Positions 34,595 through 46,200 of a DNA stretch of 64,000 nucleotides are shown here, in pieces; the stretch's first letter is position 1, and every line of letters starts with the position of its first letter. Source of the DNA: Pleurotus djamor (Eukaryota > Basidiomycota > Agaricomycetes > Agaricales > Pleurotaceae); NCBI GenBank assembly GCA_029747585.1, contig JAPEVF010000032.1:93456-157455 (forward strand). Reading direction: 5' to 3'. The notes under the pieces were generated by a model that searched no databases, was not told the origin of the DNA, and saw only the letters and a program-made list of their open reading frames with translations. A program made the position numbers and the translations under genes.

Positions 34595-37088
34595 ATGTCC
34601 CCGACCGCGGTTGACCACATCTCCCCAACCGCCACTGTACATGGCGGCATCGACGACCCCTCTCATCCCGTACAGCCCATGACCACCACTGAATTTGTGG
34701 GAGAAAATAGCGATCGGTACCGCTACCCGGAGCAGTCCGTCAAGTTCAGCACCCCTCCTCGCGTCGTTCCTCCGCAGCCAGGAGACTATCCAGGAAGTGG
34801 CACTGCAGACGACCCTTACGTTGTTGACTGGGACTTGGGAGACCCGGAATGTCCGTATAATTGGACGAAGAGGAAGAAGTGGACGATCACTATGCAGGTC
34901 GGTGGTCTCCCTCGGATGCAATAAGTGTATGGGCTAAATGAATTTTGAACGGTCGTTTTGTAGGTTGGCCTGACCACCTTCACCGTGTCATTCGGGAGCA
35001 GTTCGTATACAGGAGGTCTTGCTTATATCATGAAGGATTTCAATATCTCCCAGGACGTTGCCGTATTGGGTGTCTCCCTCTACGTCCTCGGGTTCGCTCT
35101 TGGGTGGGTCGGTCTCTAATTCGTGCGCGTGATGTGCTAGCTAAACTTTACCGGTNCCATTTCTAGCCCGCTAGTTTTCGCCCCGTTAGGAGAGGTATGC
35201 ATCCATTCCTTTATCCGAAGTATACCTTCCTCTCATTGCTTCCATTCAGACGTTTGGTCGTGTGAGTACGCTTCTAATGCGATACGCACCGGTGGATACC
35301 AACCCTCGACCCATCTAGCGGGCCGTTTTCATAGCTACGCTCTCATCGTATAGTTTGCTGCACCTCGGCGGCGCCCTGGGAAGTAATCTACCCACATTGT
35401 TGACCTGTCGGTTGCTATCTGGAATCTGTGGCGCGTCTCGTGAGTCTCTCACACACTGTTCTCAGCTCCACGGTCGTTTTAATGCGTGTTGCATGCTCGG
35501 GTGGATAGCTTTGACGAATTCAGGAGGCGTGATAGCTGATATTTGGAATGCTCGGGAGCGAGGACTCGCGACTGCAATTTACGCCACTGTTCCTTTCCTC
35601 GGTCCCAGTGAGTCCAATTATAATAATTTCCTCTGTTGGCATGGCGGTGTAGCTAATGGATCTGGTGTAGTTATCGGCCCTATCGTTGGAGGGTTCGTGG
35701 CTCAAGACCCTCGACTGGGATGGCACTTCAATTTTTGGATTATGCTCATGCTATCTGTCGCGACTCTGATCAGCGGTGTGATCATAACACCTGAGACGGT
35801 AAGCATCTAGTGACTATTTGCACATCCACAGTTCGCTCACCGCATGAAATAGTACACACCTGTCTTGCTACGCTGGCGCGCCAGGAAGCTCACCAAAAAT
35901 TCGGGCGGTGCTCAACATTATATCTCGACGTACGACATCTCTAGGCCGTCATCGCTGCGCCGTGCTGTCCTTCGAAACCTTCGCAGGCCTTTTAGTACGC
36001 AAACATTTTTTCAACTTGTATCAGGGAATACTCGTTGTCTCAATGAAACCCATTTTGTTTTTCTTTCCCCTTTTCATTATTATCGCTGACTCCTCCATGT
36101 TCACATCAACCATTGAACGTTGAACCACGAACTACCATGGATCTTTCCGATGCATAGTGTTTCTATTCACTGAACCCATCGTCGCGTGTCTCGCAATGTA
36201 TGTTTCCATCGTCTACGGAACGCTTTACGCCCTCTTCTCCGCTTTCCCAATCGTTTTCCAACACCATCGAGGTTTCAATGCCGGTGAAGGAGGATTGGCG
36301 TTTCTGGGTGTTGGTTTAGGCGTTGTGCTGGGGACGTCGTCGACGAATATTCAGAATAGGTTTTATTGGAGGGCGATGGATCAAAGTGAGAATGGAAGGG
36401 CGCCACCTGAACAGTACGTTTGCCAAGTTGTTTTTGTAATCTCTATAAGTGGGCTGATGATACAGGCGGCTTCATATGTCGATGATCGGTGCTGTTCTTT
36501 GCCCGATTGGATTATTCTGGTTTGCATGGTAAATTGTCTCGCCGTCTTTCATCTCGTTGGTCTTCATTGACGCATATCGTTGCCAGGACGTCCCAACCTC
36601 GCATTCACTACCTCGTTTCCATTTTTGCTGGGGTGCCATTTGGCATCGGCGTCGCCCAGATCCTGCAAGGACTGACGGCGTATGTCATGGACGCATATGG
36701 GCTGTACTTTGCCAGCGCGATCGCTGCGACTGTCGTCCTACGGTCGTTTGGCGGTGCAGTGTTTCCTTTGTTCAGCACCCCGATGTTCAATGCCCTTGGC
36801 GATCAATGGGCTATGAGCGTCTTTGGGTTCATGTCCGCGGTGTGTATGCCCATACCTTGGATATTCTTTGTCAGTGACTTCCAATTGCCTCTCTTCCTTG
36901 TCGTTCTTTGCGCTAATACCCTTCATTCGTCATGTTTGTCGGTGTAGAAATATGGTTGGTGGATTCGAAGCAAATCCAAGTTTGCATATCAAGACCCCGA
37001 GCCGCCTAGCGCATTTTCTTCGAGGCCAGAGACGGTGATCAGTCATACGGACAAGAAGGATAATGCGACTGTTGTTCCGGTCAATTAG
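34595..37088 (+). CDS. MFS transporter, DHA1 drug/polyamine-proton antiporter type
   Basis: A 12-helix plasma-membrane transporter of the major facilitator superfamily. After a ~95-residue cytosolic leader comes PYVVDWDLGDPECPYNWTKR, the signature that precedes helix 1 in fungal DHA1 multidrug transporters. Then VGLTTFTVSFGSSSYTGGL, LGVSLYVLGFALGPLVFAPL, GETFGRRAVF (the inter-helix 2/3 loop), GVIADIWNARERGLATA and GPVIGPIVGGFVAQDPRLGW (motif C). The second half has TEPIVACLAMYVSIVYGTLY, FGIGVAQILQGLTAYVMDAY and SFGGAVFPLFSTPMFNALG, and the chain ends ATVVPVN. About ten exons; one intron near 35990-36155 is about 165 nt, long for this genome. Substrate cannot be told. Confidence 0.92.
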
Positions 37089-38438
37089 CTATCTTCGCAT
37101 CTTTTTTGCATGCTTCTGCTCTATGGACGATCTACTTGCGTTTACCTAGTTATATGACTCCACTAATATCCATACTATCTAATCATGAATGCGCCGCGAT
37201 GTCTGACAAATGGTTGAACTCCCGAGTGCGTTTGTCTTTTGGGTATCGATCAGCTCTTGAAAGAAGAACGCGTCAAGGGCGGTCTCGCTGCTCGTCGAAC
37301 CAAGTTCCAGATGGGCAATATGGATCCGTGGCTTTGTAGTTACTCGAAGCATTGCGCGTAGAACCCTAACAGTGGTAAGCAAAGCATCTCATCCCCTTGA
37401 AAAGCGCAATAAAGCAGACCGCAATCAGTCGTAACTGGCGGCCATACTGTTAACCATCTCCGAGTACCTTCCTGACCACTTCAAAGACCAGCCCGGGTAA
37501 AGACAAATTCAGAATGGCTGTCTAGGACGAGTGGAGACAATTAGGATCGCCGCAGGATACAAGTTTACTAGGTTCCAGAGTAAACAACGTTTACATTCGC
37601 GAATTTCGCTCGTGGAAGTGACCCGGAGTGGCTTCGAACGTCTTTTGACCCCTAGCAGCCCCTAGATTCCAGGGATCTATCAGGGGGAGAAAAACAAATC
37701 ATACCAACGCGTTGTGCAGGCGGCGGTGCAGCATTTCGTGGTGGCCAATAACACCACACAACGGGGAGGTGCGCATACTATATAGACCATAGGTCGACCG
37801 GCTTTACTCCCCACTCTTCTGAGTGTGAGTATTCTTTGAGGTCTTTCTTTACAACTCATTTATTGACTCTGGGTTTTAGAACGCTACCGCTTCCGCAACC
37901 GTCTTGGTCCCAATTCAATATCCGTGCTTTCAAGACCCAACGCCTGTTGGATGCATGTAGATATTGATGGAGGATGACTTGATGGGGCCTTTTCTGTAAT
38001 GGGTTCATAACACTTGGATGATTCCTTCGGGTAGAGTTTCTGTGTTTGTGAACGGACTGACTGTTTTCTTTTTGCAGATCGGCGTGCCCTAATGAAGGAA
38101 TTTTCGAAGGTGAGTTTGCGAGCAACTGCAGGTCTACCACCTGGGGGTCTGGGGCGTGCGTGTCATTATATGGTGGTCGTGGGATTCTACCGCTCGAGCA
38201 CAGAGTTCTTTCGATGAATGCGTTAGTTAAGGCCAAGGCGTAGACGTCGTCGTATATCATTTCGCGTCCAACAATGAACATTGGAATTTCCCTTTATTTG
38301 GTGCTGTTTGTTCGAGCGCCTGAGGAATGACTGAAACGGGCATTGGCAGTCGCGATTGACGACGCTCTCAACACTCTTTAACGACGACGACCATCACTTT
38401 TGGGTCCGGGGTGACCTCCACCCTCATTCCCTTCGACA
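37089..38438. other. intergenic, no gene recognised
   Basis: 1.35 kb between the transporter and the formin. An uninterrupted 141-codon minus-strand frame at 37856-38281 has no recognisable domain. A TATATA element at about 37776 on the plus strand precedes donor- and acceptor-like sequence at 37809-37878, so a small spliced or non-coding transcript is possible but unproven. Confidence 0.35.
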
Positions 38439-41400
38439 ATGGACACGATATTTGGAAGAAAGAAATCACGACCGCGCCAGTCTTCTGTCTCAGTTCAAGA
38501 CCTTGGAACCCATTCCGTTCCCTATGACAAACTGGCTCCTTCCCAGCGCACTCCAATGCCCGCCCCCAACGTCTCACAAAGTATGCGGGGAAGTAGCTCG
38601 GCATTTATATCTGCGCCCATTACCAATCCCACCTTGACGACCTCCGGTACTGAGCTCAACAAGTTCGCCATGTCGCGAAGTAGGGCAGAAAGAGATCGCG
38701 TATACGAGCAGCAGTTGGGGAGACGACCTGGGTCACCGAGTACTTCCATCTCAACGGCAGAATCCTCGACACTGTACAGCGACTCGGGGGCTTCGTCATC
38801 GGGCCCGTACAACACTGCTAATCCCCGATTGAGGCGAAGCGAGGCGTCTTTCTCCACCGCTTCTTCTGGCCCTCGGAGTCCCCTTATGTCTGATTTTGGC
38901 CAGTCTGGATCGTCTACCAGCTCAATGCTGCCCGGGTCTGCCACAATACGCCCAACGTCAGGCTATTCCACCCGCTCAGATGCCAATAGGACGTCAAAGT
39001 ATGCCCCGTCTCTTGCCTCCTCCGAATCATTCCAAGCACAACACCCACATCTCTCTCAATTATACCAATCATTTCGTCAGCATACTGAGGGATTTCATTT
39101 CGATCGCCCAGAGCAAGACTCTGAGATTGAGGAACTATTCGAACGCATGAAGTTGACTCGAGACCTTGGGAACATGCCAGAAATGACGATAGATCAGAAG
39201 TGGAACCTGGTTTACAATAACGAGCATATGAAGTGGCTTGAGGAGAAGAAGAGGGAGGAACAGGCAAGGAAGCAGCTGGAGATGGGCAAGTCTGCGTCGA
39301 TCGTTGAGGGTACACCTGAATGGTACATCAAGAAGTTCTTGGATCGCACAATCACGGCGAAGCAGGCTAGTGGTCTGCAGGTGTCTCTTCGCAGTGGGGA
39401 TCTACGGTACGAGATATTCACATTGCCACTTTATCAACATTCAACCATCATTATAGGTGGTTCAACCAGTTCTTGGCGATCCAAGGTGCCTCCGTCCTCG
39501 CTCAGACACTACAACATCTCCGTAAGGAATCTAGGTCAGATCTGCTGCCCTCCACGAACCGTTTTATTCAGGCTCACTCTTCATCTACAGACGGGATAAC
39601 GACATACTCCTCGAATATGAAGTTATCAAATGTCTAAGAACAATCCTGAATCAGGTCTGTGCAGTTCTACGACAGCGTTGTGTTCCTGCTCAACACTTTA
39701 CATTTTAGAGCACCGTATCAGATGTCAATTACCTTCTCATCATTCAACAACTCGCATTATCCCTCTCCACTCCCCATCTCCCCACGCGAAAACTCATCCT
39801 CGAAATCCTCAGCTTCTTGACGTATAGGAATGAGGGCGAATCTCAGCCCCAAGTCATCGCTGCCCTGGAGGCCCTAAGTGCTTCCAAGAACCTCAGCGGT
39901 TGTTACGCTTATTGGTTTAAGTCGCTGGATGCAACGCTGTCTGGCCGAGGGAAGATGGGAAGTCTGGTGGGGGCTAGTGAAGAGGTTCGCAAGGCCGGAG
40001 GAACAGAAAGCACTCTCAATGACTATGCTGTAAGTAGTTACCAATACTGTGTTCGTCTCTCTACAGCACTGAAGTTCTCTCCTAGCTTGCCAACTTCGTT
40101 CTTATAAACGTCATCCTTGACTTTGTAGATGATTTGGACCTACGACTTCATCACCGCTCATTAATGGAAGCTGCTGGCCTTTCGCGCATCATTGCATTCT
40201 GCGAGCAATTCGGGTTGCCGAACCTTGACAAGCAGATCAAGATCCTCCAAACGACAATCCAAGAGGATGAGGTCAAACTTCGCGAGCGGCTTGATCAAGA
40301 GACCCTTCGAAACCTCAGCGACCCGCAGGATGTCTACAATGCCATCAGTGCTAAGACGCAAGACACCGGCGCACGAGAGCATTTCCTGTCCATGATGCAG
40401 CATCTGTTGCTCATTCGAGAGGAAGGCCCAGCCATGGTTCATTACTATCAGCTGATTGACTCCCTGGTCACAGATGTTGTGTTGGACAAGAAGTTGGCTG
40501 GTGCTGAGCAGAGGATTGGACACTCAGTGGAACGGATAATCGCCCAGTTTAACGAGTCAGATAGGTATCAGTCACTGGCTGACGAAGCTGATGAGGCTCG
40601 CGCGATGGCGATGCGCCTGAAGCTGGAGAAAGAGAGTTTGGAAGAGGAGATTGCACAAGGTCAAGATGGGTTGATTGGTCGTCTCAAGGAGCAGGTGAAG
40701 CATCTGGAGCAGCAACTCACCGTCTCCCGTGAGACGACGAATCGTTTGCAAGGACAACTTGTCACCCAGAAGGCTGGGTATGAGGAGCGGATTGCGCAAC
40801 TCGAGGCACAGATTATGGAGTTGTTCAGGATGCTTCGAGAAGTTGGTAACAANGTTGAGAGCATTCTTGATACGGGAGCTATGGACCGCCGAACGCTCGT
40901 TGACACCCTTGAGAAGCAGTGGCAGAGGAACAAGACGATCAGCATACTTGAGGGTAACAAAGGCGGAGGTCGAGGGGGTAAGAAAGGAAGGGGTNTACTA
41001 GGGTCTGGCGAGGATGACGAAGACGATTCGGATCTGGATGCTACTCCTGGGAAGTCGTCTCTGTCGAGAGGTTCCCGGAGTGTCAACAAGAAACNTCCCA
41101 AAGGNGCTAAANCCAATGGTGACATCCTCGTCAACGGTGTTAGACTGGATGATGCTGGACGAACGTCTCAGTTCATGGACGCTGACGAAGATGCCGCCCG
41201 GGAACAGATTCAACAACAATTAGCTTCTGGACAACGTGTGGTACGTTTCTTTAATTCATCGTTCAATACCCCTTCATTTCATCTCCCTTTTTCATCTTAG
41301 TATCCGCCCCGCGACGAGGTACTTCAGAACTCGCGAAGCGTCCGCGCTTCTCCACGGCGCAAGGATCGACCTGTGCTCGGCGAAGCTGGATCGAGGCCAT

Positions 41401-41840
41401 ATCCTGGCGTCAACGGTGTTAACGGTGCTTCTGGCCCATCGCAGCTTCTATCGCCACACGCTGAGGATGGTGGTGACCAAAGCGATTACAGTCGATCTTC
41501 GTCCCCTGGGAACGAACAGGAGGGCGAATACGGTCAATCATCGCGGAATGGCATTACAAACACTACCCAACCTGGACAAACCACATCAACTGGCGACGTA
41601 CCAGGTCCACGAAGCTTTTTCGAGGAACTCCAGAAACGCGTTGGCGGCGATAGAAAAGCCGCCAACGGTGATTCTGGCGATGTCTCCCTCAATGGAACTT
41701 CTGGATCCGACGATGGTGTACCTGGGGTTGATCCTCCGTCTGGGTTGGGTTCAACAACATCTCCGTCCGATGCTCCTCCTCCACCACCACCACCACCTCC
41801 ACCTCCTCCTCCCCATTCCCATTCCCCATCCCAAAGCATN
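38439..41840 (+). pseudogene. formin, N-terminal half only (cut at FH1)
   Basis: A Bni1/SepA-type formin, which nucleates actin cables at growing tips. The start MDTIFGRKKSRPRQSS is followed by a Ser-rich leader, then the GTPase-binding/FH3 region: SEIEELFERMKLTRDLGNMP, EWYIKKFLDRTI, LRWFNQFLAIQGASVLAQTL, VLLINVILDFVDD-like and LDKQIKILQTTIQEDEVKL helices. A long coiled coil follows (about 40560-40860, ESLEEEIAQG..LIGRLKEQVKHLEQQL). A basic Gly-rich stretch and a Ser-rich linker lead to the FH1 polyproline run at 41776-41815. At that point the formin stops: the profilin-binding FH1 is cut short and no FH2 actin domain follows. The frame continues without a break into the fucosyltransferase-like gene. 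I read this as a broken junction, probably an assembly error. It could also be a real truncation. Confidence 0.85.
41776..41815 (+). repeat. CCN (polyproline) tract at the formin break
   Basis: About 13 consecutive proline codons, mostly CCA and CCT, followed by short HSHSPSQS and TPTPTPP runs with Ns at 41840 and 41870. Such sequence is where assemblies most easily slip or misjoin. Confidence 0.85.
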
Positions 41841-42148
41841 ACGCCCACGCCCACGCCCCCCGCGCCATANTCCGCCCAATACTACGAACTCGTCTGCCCA
41901 CCCACCCACCGAACTACAATCTCCTCAAAACACGCGCCCACGGATGGAGAAGCCGATGCTCTTATTGAGTGGATGGTCAATGAACTCGAGACCGTCCGAG
42001 GGAGGAGGTGTGTAGAGGTGGATATGAGTGAGAATGTTTTGTTCCATGCAAAGTGAGTTTCCTTTCTTTCTTTATTTCTTTACTACTTTCATTCATTCAT
42101 TCTTCCTTCTTTCCTCTTTCCTCTCTTTTCTCTTATTCCATTCTAATT

Positions 42149-42171
42149 CAACTCAACTCAACTCAACTCAA
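42149..42171 (+). repeat. CAACT microsatellite
   Basis: Four to five tandem CAACT units inside the first intron of the fucosyltransferase-like gene, after a long TTC-rich tract (42056-42140). Confidence 0.85.
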
Positions 42172-42384
42172 TTTCCTTTTCACGCAACCAGCCTATTCGG
42201 CTCGCACCGCCTACTCTCCGTCCTCCCTCCGCTCCTCCGCTCGCCCATCCTCGCACACTTCCAATGGTCTCCCCTCGTCCTTAGTGCGATAACGAGGAAT
42301 TGGGCGGTGTTGAGGCCGGTCGATCCGGAGGTGGTTCTTACCCTTGGGGCTACTTCCCTTTCCTCCTTCAACTCTCCCCCATCA

Positions 42385-42480
42385 AATTCATCCACATCCT
42401 CCTCTAACCAATCATCCACATCCTCCTCTTCCTCCTCCTCTAACGAACCAAATTCATCCACATCCTCCTCTAACGAACCA
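42385..42480 (+). repeat. minisatellite coding Ser/Asn runs
   Basis: Imperfect tandem copies of a unit built on ATTCATCCACATCCTCCTC, in frame with the fucosyltransferase-like exon, giving SSTSSSN repeats that the family does not need. Confidence 0.8.
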
Positions 42481-43068
42481 TCATCAAACGCAGATAATAC
42501 CATGGATACGCACAAAGTTACTCCCCCCCAATTCGACTCCACCCTAGCACTGCACATCCGCCGTGGGGACTTTAAACGGCACTGTCCGCGGTTGGCGCGG
42601 TGGGGCGCGCAGTGGATGGGGGTGAGTCAGTGGGAGGGGATGAGGGATCGGTTTGAGGTGGATGGGTATCTTAAGAGTTTTACGAGGGATAGGCAGGTTA
42701 ATGGTACGAGGAGGAGGGGGGAGGGGAGGAGGTATCCACCGTATGTCGTGCGAGAAGACGACGACTCCCATGTTGGAGCCGCAGACGCCGTTCCTCATGT
42801 CGCCGATGAACACGCAGACGAACATGACGATGAGCATGTCGCCGCCGACCAGGATGGTGTTGGGAATGTTGAAGACGTTGGAGATGATATAGAAGGCGCT
42901 GGAGATGATATGGAAGGAGAAGAAGATATAGAAGAAGAAGAAGAAGGAGAAGAAGACGAACCTAAAACGCGAGAAGCGCATTACATGAAACATTGTCTCC
43001 CCACCATCGAGCAGATCGTGAAACGCGTGTATGCTGTTAAGAGGGAGTATGAATCTGCATCTGCATCT

Positions 43069-43140
43069 CAGTCTCAGTCTCAGTCTCAGTCTCAGTCTCA
43101 ATTTGATGGTGGGGGTGGGGGTGGGGGTGGGGCTGGGAGG
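43069..43140 (+). repeat. CAGTCT repeat followed by G-tract array
   Basis: About five CAGTCT units (coding SQSQSQ) run into GGTGGGGGTGGGGG-type sequence at 43107-43137 with six G-tracts, enough to form a G-quadruplex on the plus strand. Both lie within the fucosyltransferase-like exon. Confidence 0.8.
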
Positions 43141-43271
43141 AGGAGGAAGTTGACGAAGGTGTGTTTTTATCCTGTTTATTCGGCTATTTTTTTTTTTTNT
43201 TTTTTTTTTGTTCTTTTTGCTTTTTGTGGACATGGACGGACTCCTTCCTTCGTTATATCGTTACTGCTTCT

Positions 43272-43306
43272 CATCCATCTCCATCTCCATCTCCATCTCC
43301 ATCTCC
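43272..43306 (+). repeat. CATCTC microsatellite
   Basis: Five to six CATCTC units in the second intron of the fucosyltransferase-like gene. Confidence 0.8.
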
Positions 43307-43535
43307 CCCAGCCGGCCCCATTTCTTCTTCGTTACCGTTACCGTTATCTCTTATCACCCCAATTCACAATTCACAATTCAATTTACAATTTTACTAACCC
43401 ATACTCACTTTTTTGTGATTTTATAGGTATACATCCTCACGAACGGATGGTCGATGTGGTTGGATCGTCTGGCTGAGGCGTTGACGGGGCCGATGCCGGA
43501 GTATCTCTACCCACACACCCACCATCCCCATCCCC

Positions 43536-43582
43536 ACGATGCACACACCCACGATGTACACACCCCCGATGTACACACCCCC
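43536..43582 (+). repeat. 15-bp ACGATGTACACACCC repeat
   Basis: Three tandem copies in the last visible exon of the fucosyltransferase-like gene, coding HDVHTP-like repeats, followed by a GAAGAC run. Confidence 0.8.
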
Positions 43583-43875
43583 GAAGACGAAGACGAAGAC
43601 GACCCCAACGCATCAACAACACGAAACTCGAAATCAAGACGCAATGACGATGCGAACGCAAGAAGAAGAAGACGCGGGTTATTCGAGGAGGTCGTCTCGT
43701 CGTACGACCTGTCGAGGAATTTCGATAAGGAGCAGATGTATGTCGGGATGGCGGTGGATATGGCTGTTGCGGAGCGGGCGGAGGTGTTCCTTGGGAATGG
43801 GGTGAGNTTTTTTTTCTTTCGTTTTTTTTTGTGNTTTTTTTCCTTTTCCTTTTCCTTTNCCTNNNCGNNNATNTN

Positions 43876-44892
43876 GGGGACCATGATGAACAACCATTGG
43901 CCCGGAGTATATTTGAAGCTGGGTTTGATGATGCGCAATTCCATAGCACCTACACAGGGTTGCTCGTAAGACTACGCGTGAGTAAAAGATGCCCGCCAAA
44001 AACTCACCGCTGGGGATGGACAAGAACTTTGGAGAGTCGGGTAGGGCGCCTGGCACGATATTCACGCCACATGCGTTCGCCGAAGTAAAGGATACCAGGC
44101 CAGATGGTGAATCGCCAACTTTCATATCCCAAGCAATGATCGGTGGTGTAGAAAGGGAAAACGGTGCTGTAAGCAGGTTCAACGGAGTCGCGGACGAAAC
44201 AACCAGTGGCATGTGTGTATAGACCGATCATGAAGAAGAAGGCGAGATGATGGGTGTACCAGAATGCTTCGAAACACTGGGCGCGTATCTTGTGGTGCGC
44301 AGTGGTATACATGAGAAGCATGATGAGGAGCATAAAGTGGCCAGTTATGCCACCTGGTTGCTTATAGTGAATGTCAAGAGCAGTCTCCTTGCGAACCTCT
44401 AAAAGTGATGTGAACAAGGTGTGCGAAGTGATACGAATATGAATAAAGACGCACGGGTGCGCTCAACGTTGATGAAGTTGACATAATGAGCAGTCGTATG
44501 GACCATAGCCCAGAAGGCCATCGAGTATGCGACTTGACGGTGGAACCAAATGTTCTCGTCGGCAGGGAATAGCCATGTGAGTTTGGGACGGACAACGCGA
44601 ATAACGTTGCGCAACATAGGAACGAGGATCAGACCCCCATCGAAAGCGAGGACCAAACCAGCACCACGGGAGGTCCAAACCGAGAATTCGAGACCGTTGA
44701 GGGCGGCAAGCTTCGTATTGGTGTACTGAGGACAGCTTTTAGTGCTGAAAGACGCAGTACTCTTATCGCAGAGCTTACCTGACTGTACCAACCATAGGCG
44801 AAGAAAAAGAGATGAAGGCCGTAGAAAATGACATTGAAGGCGAGCCTTCTGGGAACAAGGAATTCTGCGTGAAACCAGCTCTTCAATCCCAT
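43876..44892 (-). pseudogene. NADPH oxidase (NoxA/Nox1-like), N-terminal half only
   Basis: A superoxide-generating NADPH oxidase, in fungi involved in fruiting and hyphal signalling. The start MGLKSWFHAEFLVPRRLAFN at 44892 is followed by the six-helix ferric-reductase core: VIFYGLHLFFFAYGWY, FSVWTSRGAGLVLAFDGGLI, ENIWFHRQVAYSMAFWAMVH and TTAHYVNFINVERT (first haem-ligand histidines), GGITGHFMLLIMLLMYTTAHH, then EAFWYTHHLAFFFMIGLYTH (second pair). The soluble part begins RLSKVLVHPSGAMELRIIKP, then YTPGQWLFIMVP, the start of the FAD domain, and is cut there by Ns at 43859-43875. The FAD and NADPH domains, over 250 residues, are absent. Downstream on the minus strand lies the fucosyltransferase-like gene instead. 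Four or so exons are seen. Likely an assembly break rather than a true pseudogene. Confidence 0.85.
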
Positions 44893-45267
44893 GATAGAGA
44901 AAGGAAAACTGTCGTAGGTGTGTCTATGATATAAAAGAATGACCTGACCCAGCCAGGGAGTAGAGTAGAATAACGAAGGAACGGAGGGGGGAGGGAAGGA
45001 GGTGGAGGGAAGGGGGAGAGATGGGCGTAGAAATGAGGGAGGAAGAGAAATGATGTCCGGTGGCTTGGGTTGTGTCCATGGCAATCAGCACCAGATCGGC
45101 CCAGCCTGCCTGCCCCCTTGCACTGATCTCATCAGTCTCATAGCTAAAACACGGGCCCGGATCCTTGGGTGTGGTTCTACCTTGTCCCCCGATGTCCCCT
45201 TGTTCGTGTGCGAGAAAAAAAGAGGCACATCGAGAGCCAAAAGAAATTTCTAACGCGACATACATCA

Positions 45268-46120
45268 TCAATCCTCATAACGATACGCAACCATAGCCTC
45301 GATTCGATGCACATCAGTGCTGAAACTCCGCATCTTAACCTGTTGGCTTTTACTCGCTTCAATCGCTAAAGGATCCGTGTCCACCCATTCGCCAGCAGGG
45401 ATGTCTGCAGACTCGGAGGTATACGCAAGAATATTGAAGACGGTGGGTTCTTGGATGACAGGAAGGTAGGTTACCATTGAGATGATTTGCTTGAGAATAG
45501 CGCGAATTTCTGACTGGATCTCCGACTCTGGTTTTGGTGGGCTACGGCACACAACGCCCATGCATCAGATGAGGGGTGGCCTGAGTGAAAGGAGAAACTT
45601 ACGGTGGTGCATTTGGATCAGCTGGAGGTTCAACCAGTTTGATGTCGAACACCCAGCGCTCTAGCGGAGTTCGAGTATCCTTTGATATGATGGCGAGCAC
45701 CAATTGAGTAACGGAGCCGGTGAGAAGCCACTCTGCACATCGTGGATGGTGTTAGCAAGTGTCTGTGGCCTTTCATCAATATGGGTACCGACTCTGCACT
45801 TGTGATAGAATTCTATAACAACACCATGAATGGGGAACAGGCTCGATGAGGTCAAGAGTAACGCACCGCTCGAGATACTGCTCCAATGCAATGTCTTGAG
45901 TCACCAAGACAGTCTGACCATACTTTTTCACCATATGGAAGTCGTCCGATGGATACACCTCACGCTGGAAGAGAATGCTGCGTAGCGATGTAATGAACCA
46001 CCATCCATGCATCTGTATGAGGAGGGCTCACGTATTTACTGCATACTTGAAGAATTCGGTGACCAACGTCGTCGAACCTTTGAGAGTGATTGCCTGGCGA
46101 TTTGCCTGCTTGGATGCCAT
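45268..46120 (-). CDS. MAD2: Mad2 spindle checkpoint protein
   Basis: A HORMA-domain protein of about 205 residues that inhibits Cdc20 at unattached kinetochores. The spliced product starts MASKQANRQAITLKGSTTLV, then TEFFKYAVNTILFQREVYPS, DDFHMVKKYGQTVLVTQD, LTGSVTQLVLAIISKDTRTP, LERWVFDIKLVE, EIRAILKQIISMVTYLP, EPTVFNILAYTSESADIPAG and ends STDVHRIEAMVAYRYED. These are close to the yeast and human sequences over the whole length, including the C-terminal safety-belt strand. About five exons. The gene is divergent from TAF5 with about 110 bp between the start codons. Confidence 0.96.
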
Positions 46121-46200
46121 GGTCGATGATGAGAAGGATTAGAAGACAAAGAGAAACGTTGGCCCACTGACGACACGCGCCTCGAGTTCCATGCGCGTTT

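Larger units (their letters stand above)
41840..43801 (+). pseudogene. O-fucosyltransferase-like gene, both ends missing
   Basis: An internal piece of a basidiomycete GDP-fucose O-fucosyltransferase-like protein. Exons run to 42053, then 42192-43158 and 43427-43801. Seen are QYYELVCPP, a CVEVDMSENVLFHANLFGS stretch across the first intron, LSVLPPLLRSPILAHFQWSP, the sugar-nucleotide motif LALHIRRGDFKRHCPRLA, HYMKHCLPTIEQIVKRVY, KVYILTNGWSMWLDRLAEAL and finally QMYVGMAVDMAVAERAEVF followed by LGNG. In the family the chain should go on for about 25 residues (a Ser-Ser-x-Thr-Ser-Asn block) after GNG, and should have a membrane anchor and some 150 residues before QYYEL. Neither is present. The exon in the middle carries low-complexity inserts (Ser, Asp/Glu, SQ and Gly runs) that are unusually long. 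Confidence 0.7.

Noticed and set aside
37809..38110. Possible spliced non-coding RNA or snoRNA host gene
   Set aside because: Donor- and acceptor-like sites and a TATA-like element are present, but no clear pair of C and D boxes or H/ACA fold could be made, so no RNA call.
42320..43158. CRISPR-like array from the short tandem repeats
   Set aside because: Repeats are contiguous microsatellites without unique spacers, in a eukaryotic gene.
38439..43801. A natural formin-fucosyltransferase fusion protein
   Set aside because: The frame is continuous, but both partners lose essential parts at the junction, Ns and polyproline sequence lie there, and a third gene is cut at the other end. Misassembly explains it more simply.
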